A stretch of 64,000 bases of DNA from Hedera helix (GCA_947179155.2 OX359278.1:27774297-27838296), one strand, 5' to 3'; counted from the stretch's first letter, positions 34,101 through 46,235 are shown. Notes: generated by a model from the letters alone, not told the origin. A program made the numbers and translations.

Positions 34101-35203
34101 TGTTCATATTGACAGATCAAGAACAATTGGTTCAAGAGATGGCTCGAATGGAGTTGGAAGTGAGAAGTCCAAACGAGTCAATAGAAGTCGAGGTGAGCCC
34201 AACCTTGTTAGATAGGGTGAAAGAGGCTCAAGACAAAGATGAGGAATGTGACAGAATCCGGAAGAGGATGCCCGATGGAGAAGAGGTCAAGTTTAAAATT
34301 GATAGCATGGGATTGCTGAGATTTGAAAATCGTGTTTGGGTACCGCTAGTGCCTGAATTACGAGAGGAAATTTTGCAAGAGGCCCACAGTACGAGATACT
34401 CGATACATCCGGGGAGTACGAAGATGTATCAAGATCTACGTCAGCATTTTTGGTGGCCGAATTTAAAGAGGGAGGTTGCAGAATGTGTCAGACGATGCCT
34501 AACTTGTCAAAGGGTAAAGGCCGAACATCAGAGACCAAGTGGATTGTTACAGCCGTTAGAAATTCCTGAGTGGAAATGGGAGCATATCACAATGGATTTT
34601 GTGGTAGGACTTCCAGCAACACAGAAGGGATATGACGCAATTTGGGTGATTGTGGATCGACTAACAAAGTCAGCGCACTTTTTGCCGATCAAGATTAGGT
34701 TCAGTTTGGATCAGTTGGCCAAATTGTACCTCAAAGAGATAGTTTCAAGACATGGGGTGCCGGTATCGATTGTGTCAGACAGAGATCCGCGCTTCACGTC
34801 AAAATTTTGGAGAAGTCTTCAGGAGAGATTGGGGACACAGTTGAGAATGAGTACAGCGTATCATCCGCAGACTGATGGGCAAAGTGAGAGAACAATTCAG
34901 ACATTGGAAGATATGCTCAGAGCCTGCGTGATGGATTTCAAGGGCAGTTGGGAAATCCATCTACCACTAGTTGAGTTTGCATATAATAACAGTTATCATG
35001 CGAGCATAGGAATGCCGCCTTACGAAGCTTTATATGGCAGAAAATGCAGAACACCTCTATGTTGGGATGAGGTAGGAGAACGCCGACTGTTGGGGCCAGA
35101 ATTGGTTCAACAGACGGTAGAAATTATCAAGGTAATAAGAGCTCGGCTAGTAGCAGCTCAAGACCGTCAAAAGAAATACGCCGATTTACATCGACAGAAA
35201 TGA
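31103..35203 (+). CDS. gag-pol: Gag-pol polyprotein of Del/Tekay-type chromovirus D
   Basis: A 1366-codon frame ending at TGA 35201. Gag: residues 60-235 contain the capsid domain (GEANFWWE, YFPKSM). Three CCHC zinc knuckles follow (Cys286-Cys297, Cys304-Cys317, Cys325-Cys338). Protease has DSGAT at 402-406 and ILGMDW at 472. RT runs about 560-860 with catalytic Asp674 (KIDL) and FIDD at 736-739. RNase H has Asp884, Glu922, Asp947 and Asp990. Integrase has His1095/His1102/Cys1132/Cys1135 and the DD(35)E triad Asp1165, Asp1226, Glu1262. All catalytic residues are present. Gag and pol are one frame without a shift, as in many plant chromoviruses. The stop is probably a mutation, because homologous coding (GPF domain and chromodomain) continues in frame to 35632. 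The product would form virus-like particles, reverse transcribe and integrate the element. Confidence 0.95.
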   Translation: MPPRRQPPRNQGVEESVNNDAGGHNVDPMQNFVDMLAEAMQNRHPVVANPPPPPNQLANFKDFKAVGPPEFRGTSDPIEAQSWIKEIEKAFVIARVAEEQKTVFATYMMKGEANFWWEANQNRAGDGVVPWTKFKEIFDENYFPKSMKSRMEVRFLELKQENMSVPEYAAKFDELARFAPHQVDTEERKARRFENGLRPWIFNKVAVLQIDSFATLLEKSIIAEGGSDALTKFNQERNKKKNEGGSKNSNSGGNNNNNSNKRKWDNNSNDKSSGNQQGSVQKKPACNICGKNHFGECRKGKNTCYNCGQVGHISPNCPLPKKGRCFSCGASDHLIKDCPKKKNDGGSGYKGNNSRLAIGGPVPQNKPTARTFNMTVQDAVGSKDVVSGIIPINNINAYVLFDSGATCSFVSDDFARRLELPRDKLENSMNIEVANKEVIPVEYIHRNCCAEIRGQKLNVNLIPIRLGEFDVILGMDWLFNHGAIIDCQKKCIHLKTPNKSKVVFYGSKSSRQSSCLTMMQAKKLLKKGCVGYLAHVVDTQVVSPEMEQIPVVREFMDVFPDVLPGLPPDREIEFVIDLVPGTASISKAPYRMAPVELKELMVQLQELLDNKYIQPSVSPWGAPVLFVKKKDGSMRLCMDYRELNKVTIKNKYLLPRIDDLFDQLKGANYFSKIDLRTGYHQLKVRKEDIPKTAFRTRYGHYEFLVMSFGLTNAPAAFMDMMNRIFKQYLDKFVVVFIDDILVYSKTEEEHAEHLRLVLEILRKERLYAKFSKCEFWLERVQFLGHVIDKEGVSVDPAKVESVMNWEQPRTPTEVRSFLGLAGYYRRFIQDFSKIATPLTNLTRKTVKYAWTEKCEESFQELKKRLSEAPVLTLPDDTGGFTVYSDASHKGLGCVLMQNGKVVAYASRQLKDYEKGYPTHDLELAAVVFALKIWRHYLYGEKCEIFTDHKSLKYIFTQKELNMRQRRWLELIKDYDCEILYHPGKANVVADALSRKSREKLFILTDQEQLVQEMARMELEVRSPNESIEVEVSPTLLDRVKEAQDKDEECDRIRKRMPDGEEVKFKIDSMGLLRFENRVWVPLVPELREEILQEAHSTRYSIHPGSTKMYQDLRQHFWWPNLKREVAECVRRCLTCQRVKAEHQRPSGLLQPLEIPEWKWEHITMDFVVGLPATQKGYDAIWVIVDRLTKSAHFLPIKIRFSLDQLAKLYLKEIVSRHGVPVSIVSDRDPRFTSKFWRSLQERLGTQLRMSTAYHPQTDGQSERTIQTLEDMLRACVMDFKGSWEIHLPLVEFAYNNSYHASIGMPPYEALYGRKCRTPLCWDEVGERRLLGPELVQQTVEIIKVIRARLVAAQDRQKKYADLHRQK

Positions 35204-35632
35204 GACTTCGAGGTGGGGAGTTTTGTGTTCATTAAGGTATCTCCCTGGAAAGGGAAGATCAGGTTTGGAAAGAAGGGGAAATTGAGTCCAAGGTTCATAG
35301 GACCGTTCGAAATATTGAGAAGAGTGGGTGAAGTAGCATACGAGGTAGCTTTACCTCCTGAATTGGAACATATTCACAATGTGTTTCACGTGTCGGTATT
35401 GCGGTCATACAAACCAGACTACAAGCACGTTATCTCCTATGAACCAATTCAAGTCGGAAAGGACTTATCATATGAAGAAGTTCCTGTTCAGATACTCGAT
35501 AGGAAGGAACAGAAACTGAGAAATAAGATAATTCATTCTGTCAAAGTACTTTGGAGGAATCACGCCATTGAAGAAGCTACGTGGGAATTAGAGGAGGAAA
35601 TAAGGACAAATTACCCGTTTTTATTTGAGTAA
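35204..35632 (+). pseudogene. Integrase C-terminal domain and chromodomain of element D, after an in-frame stop
   Basis: In the same frame as gag-pol, separated only by TGA 35201-35203. It carries the GPY/F-like segment (PRFIGPFEILRRVG), the HNVFHVSVLR motif and a chromodomain with VKVLWRNHAIEEATWELE near the end, stopping at 35632. This chromodomain type supports the Del/Tekay assignment and would guide integration toward chromatin marks. A CGA to TGA change at a CpG would explain the stop. Unless the stop is read through, this copy makes an integrase without its targeting end. Confidence 0.85.
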
Positions 35633-35666
35633 CCTTATTTTACAATTCCGAGGACGGAATTTTTAT

Positions 35667-35679
35667 AAGGAGGGGAGAA
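35667..35679 (+). other. Polypurine tract of element D
   Basis: AAGGAGGGGAGAA directly before the 3' LTR; primes plus-strand DNA synthesis. Confidence 0.9.
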
Positions 35680-38600
35680 TGTAATGTCCTAGAATTTCCA
35701 CGTCTTTATTAATTAAATTATTAATTTAATTTCCAACGAGTTAGTTTTACGAGATTATTTAAATCTTTTTATGTGATTAATTAATTATGTGATGAAATAA
35801 TTATGTAATTAATTACTAAAATTAATTAAAGGGGGTCACTAATATGTTATTAAATTAGTGAACAAACCCTAAAGTTTTAATATCAAAATAATTGATAAGT
35901 TTCCTATTAATTAAATATAATAAATTAATTAATATGATTATTAATTAATGTAGATAATGTGAAATATAAATAATAATATTTATTAGTCCATTTAGTAATT
36001 TAATACTTATGGGTTAGAATATTTAATTATTTATTCAATGTAATTATTTATTTAATCATGGATTGAATAATTAATGTATAAATTATTAAATTAGCCCAAC
36101 ATGGGTCAATTAGTAGCCCAAGTGTAGAATAATAAAATTTGACAATTTAGTAGCCCAAACAATTTAATAGAAGCCCAATTGGTATTTTAAATTAAAGCCC
36201 AATGATTGGCCCACTTGGAAAATACTTAAATTAACTATTAATTGTTTAAAAAGTAAAAAGTGACACTTAATTTGGGACAAAAGAAGGGAGATCAGCCGAC
36301 CATGCATGAATGAGAGAGAAAAAGTGAGGTTTTGTTTTATTTTATTTTTCATTTAATTAAATAATGGTTGCTTGTTTTATTTTTTTTAAGTACATAAACC
36401 ATGCCTCTTTTCACCAACTATGTATGGCTAGCTTTCTTGTGTAAGTATCCTTGCTCTCTCATTATGGAAATTTGATAGATATAGATTTTATATCTATGCC
36501 CATTGTAAGTATACTTACAATTTAGTAGATTTTGAAAATCATTTCTCATATTTTATTTTCAAACAAAAGAGAGAGCTAGAGAGCATTTGAGAGTGAGAAA
36601 ATAGTGAGATCAAAATACTAAGAGAGGAGAAGGAGTTCTTGGTGCATGTCATCTTCATTCATCACCTACTTTGGAAGAAAAAGAAAGATAGCCATTAAAT
36701 CAAGGTAATGATTATTCTAAATCAAAGTTTTGTTTTTAAATTAAATAAATCATCATGTTAGTATAAACATGTTAATATAATTATTAATGTGTAGTTGTAA
36801 TATTTATGTCATGTTTGAGTTTAATATGTTTGGTTTGTGTTTTGGTATATTTTATATGCTAAAATATGTATTTAATAGTGTGTAAACAAGTTTTGGAATT
36901 TATGTCCAAAAATATTTTTATAAAACTTAGGTTTGATGTTCTAATATTATAGAACATTAAATCATGAGAAAAACAAAGTTTGAATCACTCAAAATGGAGT
37001 TGTACACAAAAAGTTATGATTTATAGTAGTTTATGTGATGTAAAATTTTTTATAAAAAAATATGTCATTAAATCATGAAAAATTAAATTTTTCATGTTAT
37101 AAATTAATATAAGGTGATTGGTAATTTTTTTGGATTTTTATTGTAAAGTTAAAGATTTATTAAAGGTATAATTTTTGTTAAAAATGCACTGTTCACATTC
37201 TGCTAGAAGGAGAAAAAAAAAAGGAACAGTCCGCGCAATGCGCGCGAGGCGTTAGGCTGGCAAAACGCGGAGCCAAACGACGTCGTTTGGCGTCTGTGAA
37301 GAATTCACTCCGCGCAATGCGCGGAAGCCGTTTACGGCTTCTCAAAACGGCACCGTTTTGGGTCGTTGTTACTGAAGGCGAGCGCCGGTTTTCTGCGAAA
37401 TTACCAGTTTGCCCCTCCGTGTTTTTTTCTTGGCAGAATTACCATTCTGCCCTCGGTCCGGTTTTTCAACTTATTTACGAAAATGCCATTCGGGTTAATT
37501 TTAATTAATTTAAATATTTGAAAATTAATTTAAAATTATAACAAAAATAATAATAATACAAAAATAATATTGGGGAGGATGTTTTTCAATAAGTTTAATA
37601 TTTAAATATTTTAAATATTAATCTAGTTGGCTAATCATGGTTAAGTTAAATAAATTTATTATTTATTATTTTAAATGTTAATAATAAATAAAGATGATAA
37701 ATTAGCAATTATTATTTAATGCCTATTAAATAATACTTAAAGAGAGATAAAATTTATAAATGAATTATTTATTATTTAAATATTATTAAATAATAAATAA
37801 GGATAATTAAGCAATTAATTATTATTTAATTAACATTAAATAACGATTAATGGAAATTAAGTTATTAGAGTAATAATTTATTATTTAATTTAAATAATAA
37901 ATAAGAATGATTTGATTATTATTTAACCTTAAATAATAATTAAAATTAATTAAACAATTAATTATTATTTAATTGACATTAAATAATAATTAAAGAGGAT
38001 TAAGATTAGTAAACTATTATTTAATTTCCTTAATTAAATAATAAGTAAGGTTAATTACTTGGTTAATTATTGGTTGATTAACATTAAATTAAAGAAGGTT
38101 AAAATTAAGTTAATAATTATTTATTATTTAATAATAAGTATGTACAATTAGTTATTATTTATAATAACTAGAGTTAATTAATTAGTTTCTATTTAATCAA
38201 TATTAAATAGTAATTAAAAAGAGATTGAGTTAATAAAATAAATTGAATTTAATTAAACAATTATAATAAGTTGTTTAATAAGTGTCCAACACTTAAGAAA
38301 AATATTTTCTAACTTATTAAATTATTAACCTAAAATGATTAAGTGTCTATAAGGTTAATAATATTGTTTTGACTAATGTAAATTATGTGTTAGTACTTAT
38401 GTGTGGTAAATAAGTTCGTTATTAAGCGTATAGTTATGCAAATACGCCGTACTAATTATTAGACCAACTTTATTAATGTTAGGTCTTTCAAAGCAAGTTA
38501 GTTAAAGCTAGACAATTATTGTAGCTGAGCAAACAGGCAAGTTCTCTAACCCTACTCAATTATTATCATTGAACAAGTTTCCATACTTGTATTTATTGTT

Positions 38601-39496
38601 AAAGCTTGAAGTGGTTTAATTATTTAAAATTATTCCACATCCATATTGTTTATACAATCGCACTTAGTGCATTTGAAGCTTGTTAGTTCTTGATTCATGA
38701 ACTGTATTAAAAATGTCTGAAGCTAATAGTTCAGCTAGACATTGCGTTTCTAAATTCAATAACTTGAATACTTTTAAAAGCTTATCCAAACCATTGTTGG
38801 GTGCGGATTTCTTATATTAAGTCTGAGAATTGAACAACCCTGAATTAGGGGATTTTGTGTCGGAAAACCGACTTTGGGCGCCAGTGACTAAATGTAATGC
38901 ATATACAGCGGGTTGAATAGGCTGATCCCCTTGAAAACCAAACAACTCAAAGGGTCAGAGGAAACTCTATTATACCCTAGTTAGTTCAGGGTCCTTAGTG
39001 ACCACTCAGCATTTTAAGATTCAAATATTCTGTTTATTAAAATTTGAATCCTGTTTCATTCACAATTGTTATATCTATTGTTGAACCATTGATGATCTTT
39101 CCCATTCATTCATGATATATTAAATCTATATGATTGTTATAAACTTGCTGAGCAAACTAGTTGCTCATTCTTGCTATATCATGAACCATTTTTCAGATAA
39201 TCCTGATTGCTCCAGGAAGGATAAGGGAAAAGGAAAGGCCAAAGCTTAAGTAGCTTATGCATGCTAGTTAGATCTTTATTTATGTATTTACGGTTGTTAA
39301 ACCTTTTGTAATTCCTTATGATAGGAACTGTTTTTATGTTAAGGTTGATAGACCCTGGTATTGTAACCTTTTGAAGGGAACCAATATGTATTATTCCGCG
39401 ATATTTAAATGCAATGTATGTATTTAATTGTTAGTAATGTGTTGAATAGTGAGAACCAAACTCGAGGTTATGGAACCCGAATTTGGGGTCGTCACA
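35680..39496 (+). mobile_element. 3' LTR of element D
   Basis: 3817 bp, near-identical to 25786-29650. It lacks a 35-bp segment lying between two AATTAAATAT copies (5' LTR about 26020-26065) and a 13-bp segment of the CpG block, which removes the third GCGCAATGCGC palindrome. It ends GGGGTCGTCACA and joins truncated LTR E directly. The 5-bp right flank (ATGCG) does not match the left flank of the 5' LTR (GAGAA). Confidence 0.95.
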
Positions 39497-41266
39497 ATGC
39501 GTGCCGCACGCCACTTACCTACCACACGCATAGTACCTTCTTTTCTCCCATAAATAGCTTACTCAGCTGAATATAAAAAGCACAACTAAAACATAAAAAA
39601 AAAATTACAAGTATTTTGTGAGTTTTCTTTAAGAATAGTAAGGTTATCTTGAGTGTTTGTAAACTAAAAGTAGTGCATAAAATTTTCAAGTAAGTATTTT
39701 ATTAAAGAGTAGTAATTGCACAAATACCTGTTTTACACGGTATTCACAAATCTTCCTTTATAAGACTCTTTTTTAAGAAGATTTATTTTAAAAAGCTTTC
39801 TTTGAAATATTTATTTTGAAATATTATTTCAAAAATTATTTTTGAAGTTTTTATTTTACACTACAAAAATTTATATTATATAAATAATTATGATAGTTCA
39901 TAATATATGAGTTATCATACATCTTAAAATTTATATGTAGTAATTACTAATTATATTATAAATATATAGGTTGATCAACCTCATTTTTATCAATATATAG
40001 TCACGTGATAAGGTAAGGAATATCATTTTATTTTATTATTTGTAAGGAATATCATCTTCTTTCATCTTCTATTATTTATAGTTACTACAGTAAGGGATAC
40101 CATCTTTTTCATCTTCCATCATTCAAACTTACTACATTAAGAGATATTATTATTTCTTTTATATTCTTAAACTTACTATGGTAAGTATTGTTCGGTAAAA
40201 TTTCTGAAATGATTATCATTTTCTTATTAGTATGCGCTTCATCTAATATCATTTCAATTGAACCTTCCTATTTTTCTAAACCTTTCTATTGAACTGTAAC
40301 CGTTATTCTGAACTATGGATCTTGAATATCATTTTTGAATTTCACTCCACATCATGTTGACAATTTGGACATTACTTGAATCTGCATAAAGTAAAATTAT
40401 AAGCTTCCGGTATTTATTGTTTATCCTATTTTCTCTGTTCATCATTTATATCACTGTTGTTATTCTAATAATCATAATCAAGTTGTTGTCGATATCTGTG
40501 ACCCAGGGCACAGATAATAGGATAAATGCGATATAATAGTGGTGTGTCTTTTATGGCATGCGTGGTAAAAGTTCTCTTTGGCCTGGGGCAAAGAAGAACT
40601 GTTGTTTGGTATGGTTATGACCAAAGGCTAAAGACTGGTATGATCATGACCGTTGGTGTTATATTTAAATATCTTTGGCTGTAGTGTAAAGATGAACTGT
40701 TGACTTGCATGATTATGACCAGGAACTGTGAATTTGTATTATCATGGTCAGTGGTATTTCAGATGATAAAAGTTAATGATGTTTTTCTTAAAAAGATAAG
40801 CGAGTGGACATCATGGTCCATATGATTTTCCTAATGGTTGTTATTCTATTGCAGTTGTTGATCTGAACTTTGTTTAAGAACTTAACTGCAGTTGTTGAAT
40901 TAAAACTTGCTATTTAAATTATTCTATCAAGAACTCAACTGTTGAAGACTGACGATAATTTATTTGTCATTATCTTAGTCACGATATTCTTTACTGGGTT
41001 ATTTGAGCTCACCCTTTCCTTTTGTTCTATTATTTTTCAACAGGAGATGAGAAAGTAGCTGGGTCTAGTCGGGGGAAGGAGTGAAGGTTCGAGTTGTAGC
41101 TGTATTAGTCTTCATAAGTTATAAAATAGTGTGACAATAATAATGAAGACTTAGTTGTGTATTATTTGAATACTGTGTTGTGGCACGTTGTACGTTATAT
41201 TGTAATAGTTATGTATTTTGACAACTCAAGTTTGGGCTATGTGGGCCCAGATTTGGGGGTGTCACA
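39497..41266 (+). mobile_element. Truncated 5' LTR of element E
   Basis: Matches 46987-48753 almost base for base in length (1770 vs 1767 bp) but with many substitutions. It lacks the first ~870 bp of the LTR, which ends abruptly at element D. It ends TTTGGGGGTGTCACA before a primer-binding site. The TATA position reads CATAAATAG (39549-39557), weaker than in the 3' LTR. Confidence 0.9.
39690..41043 (+). other. Putative intron inside E 5' LTR
   Basis: CAA|GTAAGTAT, a near-consensus plant donor, at 39690 and TTTTTCAACAG ending at 41043. Both sites are kept in the 3' LTR (47178-48527) despite the divergence between the two copies. Inferred only. Confidence 0.5.
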
Positions 41267-41268
41267 GT

Positions 41269-41280
41269 TGGTATTAGAGC
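41269..41280 (+). other. Primer-binding site of element E
   Basis: TGGTATTAGAGC, one mismatch to the initiator Met-tRNA complement, two bases after the LTR. Confidence 0.85.
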
Positions 41281-41465
41281 TTAGGAATGTGGTCTTTAGT
41301 GAAGATCTGGGGTTATAATTAGGAGGGGAGAGATGAATAGAATCAGTCACTAGTATGTCTTACCTAAATTGGTTTTTGTTATCTAATGAGTCGATTTGAA
41401 TATAGTGACATGAAGTGATGAGTCAATTTGTTTAACTAACATTTATTTTGTGACCACAGTTAAGT

Positions 41466-42640
41466 ATGACGTCTAAAAATCAGGAAGTTAACTATGGAAT
41501 GCCCGAAGTTAATGTAGCTGAAAAATCAAGACGCCACAAACAATCCTCCTGCCAACTCAGGAAATAATGTTCCTGATAACATGATGAACGATGGATTCTT
41601 TAGGAACTTCATACAGTTCATGCAGAATCAAGCCAGAGGAAATTCAGTCAACAGTAATGGTAGAAACGCTGATAATTGAAGGATTGTCACCATTAAGCAA
41701 TTTAAAGAGTTGGGACCACCTGAGTTTTTCGGAAAACCTAACCCACTCAAAGCAGAGGAGTGGTTGAAGCAGACGACAAAAATATTTGATGTCCTGCGAT
41801 GTGTAGATAATAAGAAGGTGTCATTCACCACTTTTATGTTACGTGGTGAGGCGGACCATTGGTGGGAATCGATAAAATGTATCCACCCTTCAGCACTCGA
41901 GATGTCTTGGATAGAATTTCAAGAGCTATTTAACGAAAAGTATTTTCCAAAAAGCATCCGCCATATGAAAAAGGTATAATTCATTAAGCTGGAGCAGGAA
42001 AACATGACAGTTTCTCAATATGAAGCTAAGTTTGCCGAGTTATCTCGTTTCGTGACCCATTTAGTGGATGACGAAGCACGAATGAGTCGTATATTTTTGT
42101 GAGATTTGAGACTCAAAATTCACCATCACCTTAGCTCTCATAAATTTTGTTTGTATTCAGATGTTGTAAATAGGGCTCAAAAGGTGGAACAGGAAAATGA
42201 AATATTTCAGCCGAGACTCAATGACCAGCATAGAGAGAGAGAAACGACAACAACCACATGAATGAGAACCATAGAGGAGGTAACCAGCACTTTGGCGGTA
42301 ATCCCGCATCGAATAACAGTAGAGGGGAATCCAGTGGAAACAACTTTAAGAGAAAGAGATTCCATAATGATTACAGAAAGGGCACCGGCACCAGTACCAG
42401 CACCAACACCAGTTTTAAGGGGAGGAGATCGACCACTAGTGAGATGCTATAGGTGTGGTCAGGAGGGTCACATTAGCCTAAACTGTACTCAGCAGACCAA
42501 GTTGTGCTACAGTTATGGGAATGAGGGTCATGTTGCTCGATTATGTCTTGTTACAAAATCAAGTCCAGCTGCAATGATGATACCAAAGGCTAACGCGGAT
42601 AAGGGAAAATCTGTAGTTCAAGGGAGAGCTTTTGTTGTGA
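41466..42640 (+). pseudogene. Decayed gag of element E
   Basis: ATG at 41466 follows an acceptor-like CACAG (41459). The frame shifts within the first ~100 bases, then reads NNVPDNMMNDGFFRNFIQF and, after a stop near 41680, the capsid core (GPPEFFGKPNPLKAEEW, GEADHWWE, YFPKSI). Stops at about 41977 and 42101 and a shift near 42260 follow. One zinc knuckle is intact (CYRCGQEGHISLNC); the second has lost its second Cys (CYSYGNEGHVARLC). Homologous to gag of element D but without the upstream ORF1. Non-functional. Confidence 0.9.
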
Positions 42641-45600
42641 CATCTAAAATGGCACGAAACTCGAACAAGGTGATAACCGGTAAGCTATTCATAAATTCTC
42701 GTGAAGTCTATGCCCTGTTAGATACTAGTTCTACCCATTCTTTTATCTCAACTACGTGTGCTCAACGATTAAACTTAACTCGTGAAAATTTGAACTTTGA
42801 CTTATCAGTTGAAACCCTATTAAGAGAAATAACCATTATATCTATTGTATATAAATCTTGCCTAGTTCAAATCAACAACCTCACATTACCCATTGACCTT
42901 ATTTCTTTAGAAATGCATGAATTTAATGTGATTTTAGGAATTGATTGGTTGACTACCTATCATGCTAAAATTGATTGCTTTCATAATATTATTAGTTTTC
43001 ATATTCCTAATCAACCTATCATGTAAATTCAAGCAACTAAATCACTGAAATTTATAACTGTTATTTCTAGCCATAAAGTCATTCATTTATTAAAAAATGG
43101 ATGTCAAGCCTTTTTAGCTCATGTCACTGATTTGAACAAAAACATGTCAAACTTGAATGATATTCCCATTTTTAATAAGTTTTCTAACGTTTTTCCTGAG
43201 GAACTTCCTGGCTTACCCCTAAACCGTGAAATTGAATTCTGTATTGATCTTGAACCCGATACTAAGCCCATTTTCAAGGCCTTATACCAAATGGATCCCA
43301 TTAAACTTCAAGAATTAAAAGTTCAACTACAAGAATTGTTGGATACTGGTTTCATTCGTCCAAGTGCATCACCTTGGGGTGCTCCTGTTCTAGTTGTGAA
43401 GAAGAAAGATGGGACTATGAGGTTGTGCATTGACTACAGAGAATTGAATCATGTTACCATAAAAAATAGGTACCTGTTAACTCGGATTTATGATATGTTT
43501 GATCAATTGTAGGGTGCTCAACATTTCTCAAAGATTGATCTTCGTTCTGGATATCATCAGTTAAAGGTTAAAGTTGAGGACATTTCAAAGACTTCTTTCA
43601 GAACTCGTTATGGGTATTATGAGTTCTTAGTCATGCCTTTTGGACTAACCAATGCTCCTATAACTTTCATGGACATGATAAACCGAATATTCAAAGAATA
43701 TTTGGATCATTTTGTTGTTGTCTTTATTGATGACATCCTCATATACTTCAAGAGTCGTGAGGATCATGAACTACACCTGAGATTAATACTCCAAAAGCTT
43801 CGTGAGAACAAATTATATACCAAGTTGAAAAAATGTGAGTTCTGGCTTGAGAAAGTCACATTCCTTGGGCATGTGATTTCTAGTCAAGGAATATCGGTTG
43901 ACCCTACGAAGATTGGAGTAATACTAAATTGGGAACAACCCAAGACAGTAACGGAAGTCCAAAGTTTTCTGGGCCTAGTTGTTTATTATCGGAGATTCGT
44001 AGAAGGATTTTCTCGAATTGCCACTCTATTAACTCAGCTTACTCGGAAAAGCACCAAATTTCTATGAAGCGAGGAATGCGAGAAAAGTTTCCAAGAACTC
44101 AAGAGGAGACCTGTTTCAGCTCCTATTCTGACCATACCATCAGGATCGAGAGAATTTGTTATCTACAACGATGCTTCAGGAAAATGTCTAGGTTACGTTC
44201 TTATACAACATGGAAAGGTTATAGCCTTTGCCTTTCGACAACTCAAAGGTTATGAGAAAAATTACCCTACTCATGATCTAGAGTTGGCAATGGTCATTTT
44301 CACATTGAAGATCTGGAGACACTACTTGTACGGAGAGAAAGTGAATATCTATACAGATCATAAGAGTCTCAAGTATTTCTTCACTCAGAAGGAACTTAAC
44401 ATGCGACAGCGACGTTGGCTTGAGCTGTTAAAGGATTACGATCACATCATCCAGTATCACCCGGGAAAGGCAAACGTTGTAGTTGATGCTTTGAGCAGAA
44501 AATCTTATACGAGTACAAGTGCACTGCTGACAACACAAAAGCGCATTTTGTATGATTTATAAAATATGGAGATAGAGTTAAAGACACTAGAGACCTACTT
44601 GAAGATTGCGCACGTGCGAGTAGAACCGGCTTTAATCAATAAAATTAAAGCTTCTCAAGCTACTAATCCGGAACTGATGAACATGATGAAGAAAGTACAA
44701 GAAGGTGCTATTTTTGAAGTAAGAATCGACGAGCAAGGAATACTTCGAGTCAACTCTCGATTTTGTGTTCCTAACGATCCTGAATTGAAGCATAAAATTA
44801 TGATAGAGACACACAACACGCCATTTACAATCCACCCAAGAAGTACCAAAATGTATCATGACCTTCGACATACATTTTGATGGAACAATATGAAGAGGGA
44901 GATTGCAGAGTTTATCTCAGGGTGCTTAACTTGTCAACGTGTCAAGGCAGAGCATCAAGTGCCTAAAGGTCCATTGCAATCACTCAAAATTCCCGAATGG
45001 AAATGGGAACACATCAATATGGACTTCATGATGGGTTTTCTCAAAGTTTCTCAAGGTTTAAATGCAATTTAGGTCATCATTGATAGATTAACCAAATCCA
45101 CGCATTTTTTTCCTATGCGAGAAAACTTTTCACTTGAGCGTCTTGTCGGTATATACATGAATAAGATTGTGAGATTGCGAGATTACATGGCATGCCAGTT
45201 TCCATAGTTTTTAATCGAGGTCCTAGATTTACTTCACGCTTTTAGATCAGTCTACAAAAAGTTATGGGCACTGAACTACGTTTTAGTTCTGCATACCATC
45301 CTCAAACTGACGAAGAATCGGAAAAGACAATCCAGACCCTTGAAGATCTTTTGAGACTTTGCGTACTAGACTTCAAAGGAAGTTGGGATAAGTACTTACC
45401 ATTGGTTGAATTTTTCTACAACAACAGTTACTAAGCAAGCATAGGCATGGCTCCATTCTAGGGTTTGTATGGACGCATGTGTCGCTCTCTAGTATGTTGG
45501 AATGAGGTAGGAAAAGCAAAACTTTTGGGACCTGAGTTGGTACGCTTGACAATAGAAAAGATTCAAATGATCCGACAACAAATATAAACTGCACAAGAAC

Positions 45601-46118
45601 GACAAAAGAGTTATGTTGATCTTCATTAAAGGAACGAAAGTTTCAACATCGAAGACCATGTATTTTTACGTGTTTCCCTATGGAAAGGAGTTACGAGATT
45701 CAAAAAGAGAGAAAAGCTCAACTCTCAATTTATTAGCCCATGTGAAATCCTCGATCGAGTAGGAACCGTAGCCTACAGACTAGCTTTATCGCCAAGTATG
45801 TTCCGCATCCATAACGTTTTTTACATATCTATGTTATGTAAATATGTGAAGGACCCAAACCACGTCATTGAGTTAGAACCGGATGTTATAGAAGAGGATT
45901 TAACGTACGAGGAGGTACCTGTTAAGATCCTAGATAAGAAGGAGCAGATCCTACACTCAAAGTTTATACCTCAAGTCAAGGTTTTATGGAGGAACCAAGA
46001 TATTGAGAAAATGACCTGGGAGTTAGAATCTGAGATGAAATCTAAGTATCCTTATCTCTTCGAAATGCCAGGTACGTTAATTTCGGGGACGAAATTTCAT
46101 AAGGAGGGGAGGTTGTAA
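42641..46118 (+). pseudogene. Decayed pol of element E (PR, RT, RNase H, IN, chromodomain)
   Basis: Ordered remnants. Protease with the active site changed to DTSST near 42720. RT from about 43180 with FIDDILIY near 43725. RNase H with YTDHKSLKYFF near 44350. Integrase zinc domain (IHPRSTKMYHDL ... CLTCQRVKAEHQ) near 44830-44960 and core MDFM near 45020. Chromodomain VKVLWRNQDIEKMTWELE near 45980-46030. In-frame stops occur near 43023, 43510, 44065, 44560, 44878, 45070 and 45590, with shifts around 44070-44280 and 45170-45240. The layout matches element D, so E is an older, dead Del/Tekay-type relative. The frame ends at 46116 just past the polypurine tract. Confidence 0.92.
46101..46113 (+). 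other. Polypurine tract of element E
   Basis: AAGGAGGGGAGG directly before the 3' LTR; the preceding GGGGACGAAATTTCAT is shared in outline with element D. Confidence 0.85.
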
Positions 46119-46235
46119 GGCCTCGAATTTTATGAAATACAAAAATTTAATTTTTCTTCATATATATTTTTCCTGAAACAGTATGCGGTTAAATTGATAA
46201 AGTTAGAAGTTAAGGATGTTATGTATAAATTTTAT

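Noticed and set aside
39852..39875. CACTACAAAAA word as a CACTA transposon end
   Set aside because: It lies inside LTR E and is repeated at the same place in the 3' LTR (47346), so it is LTR sequence.
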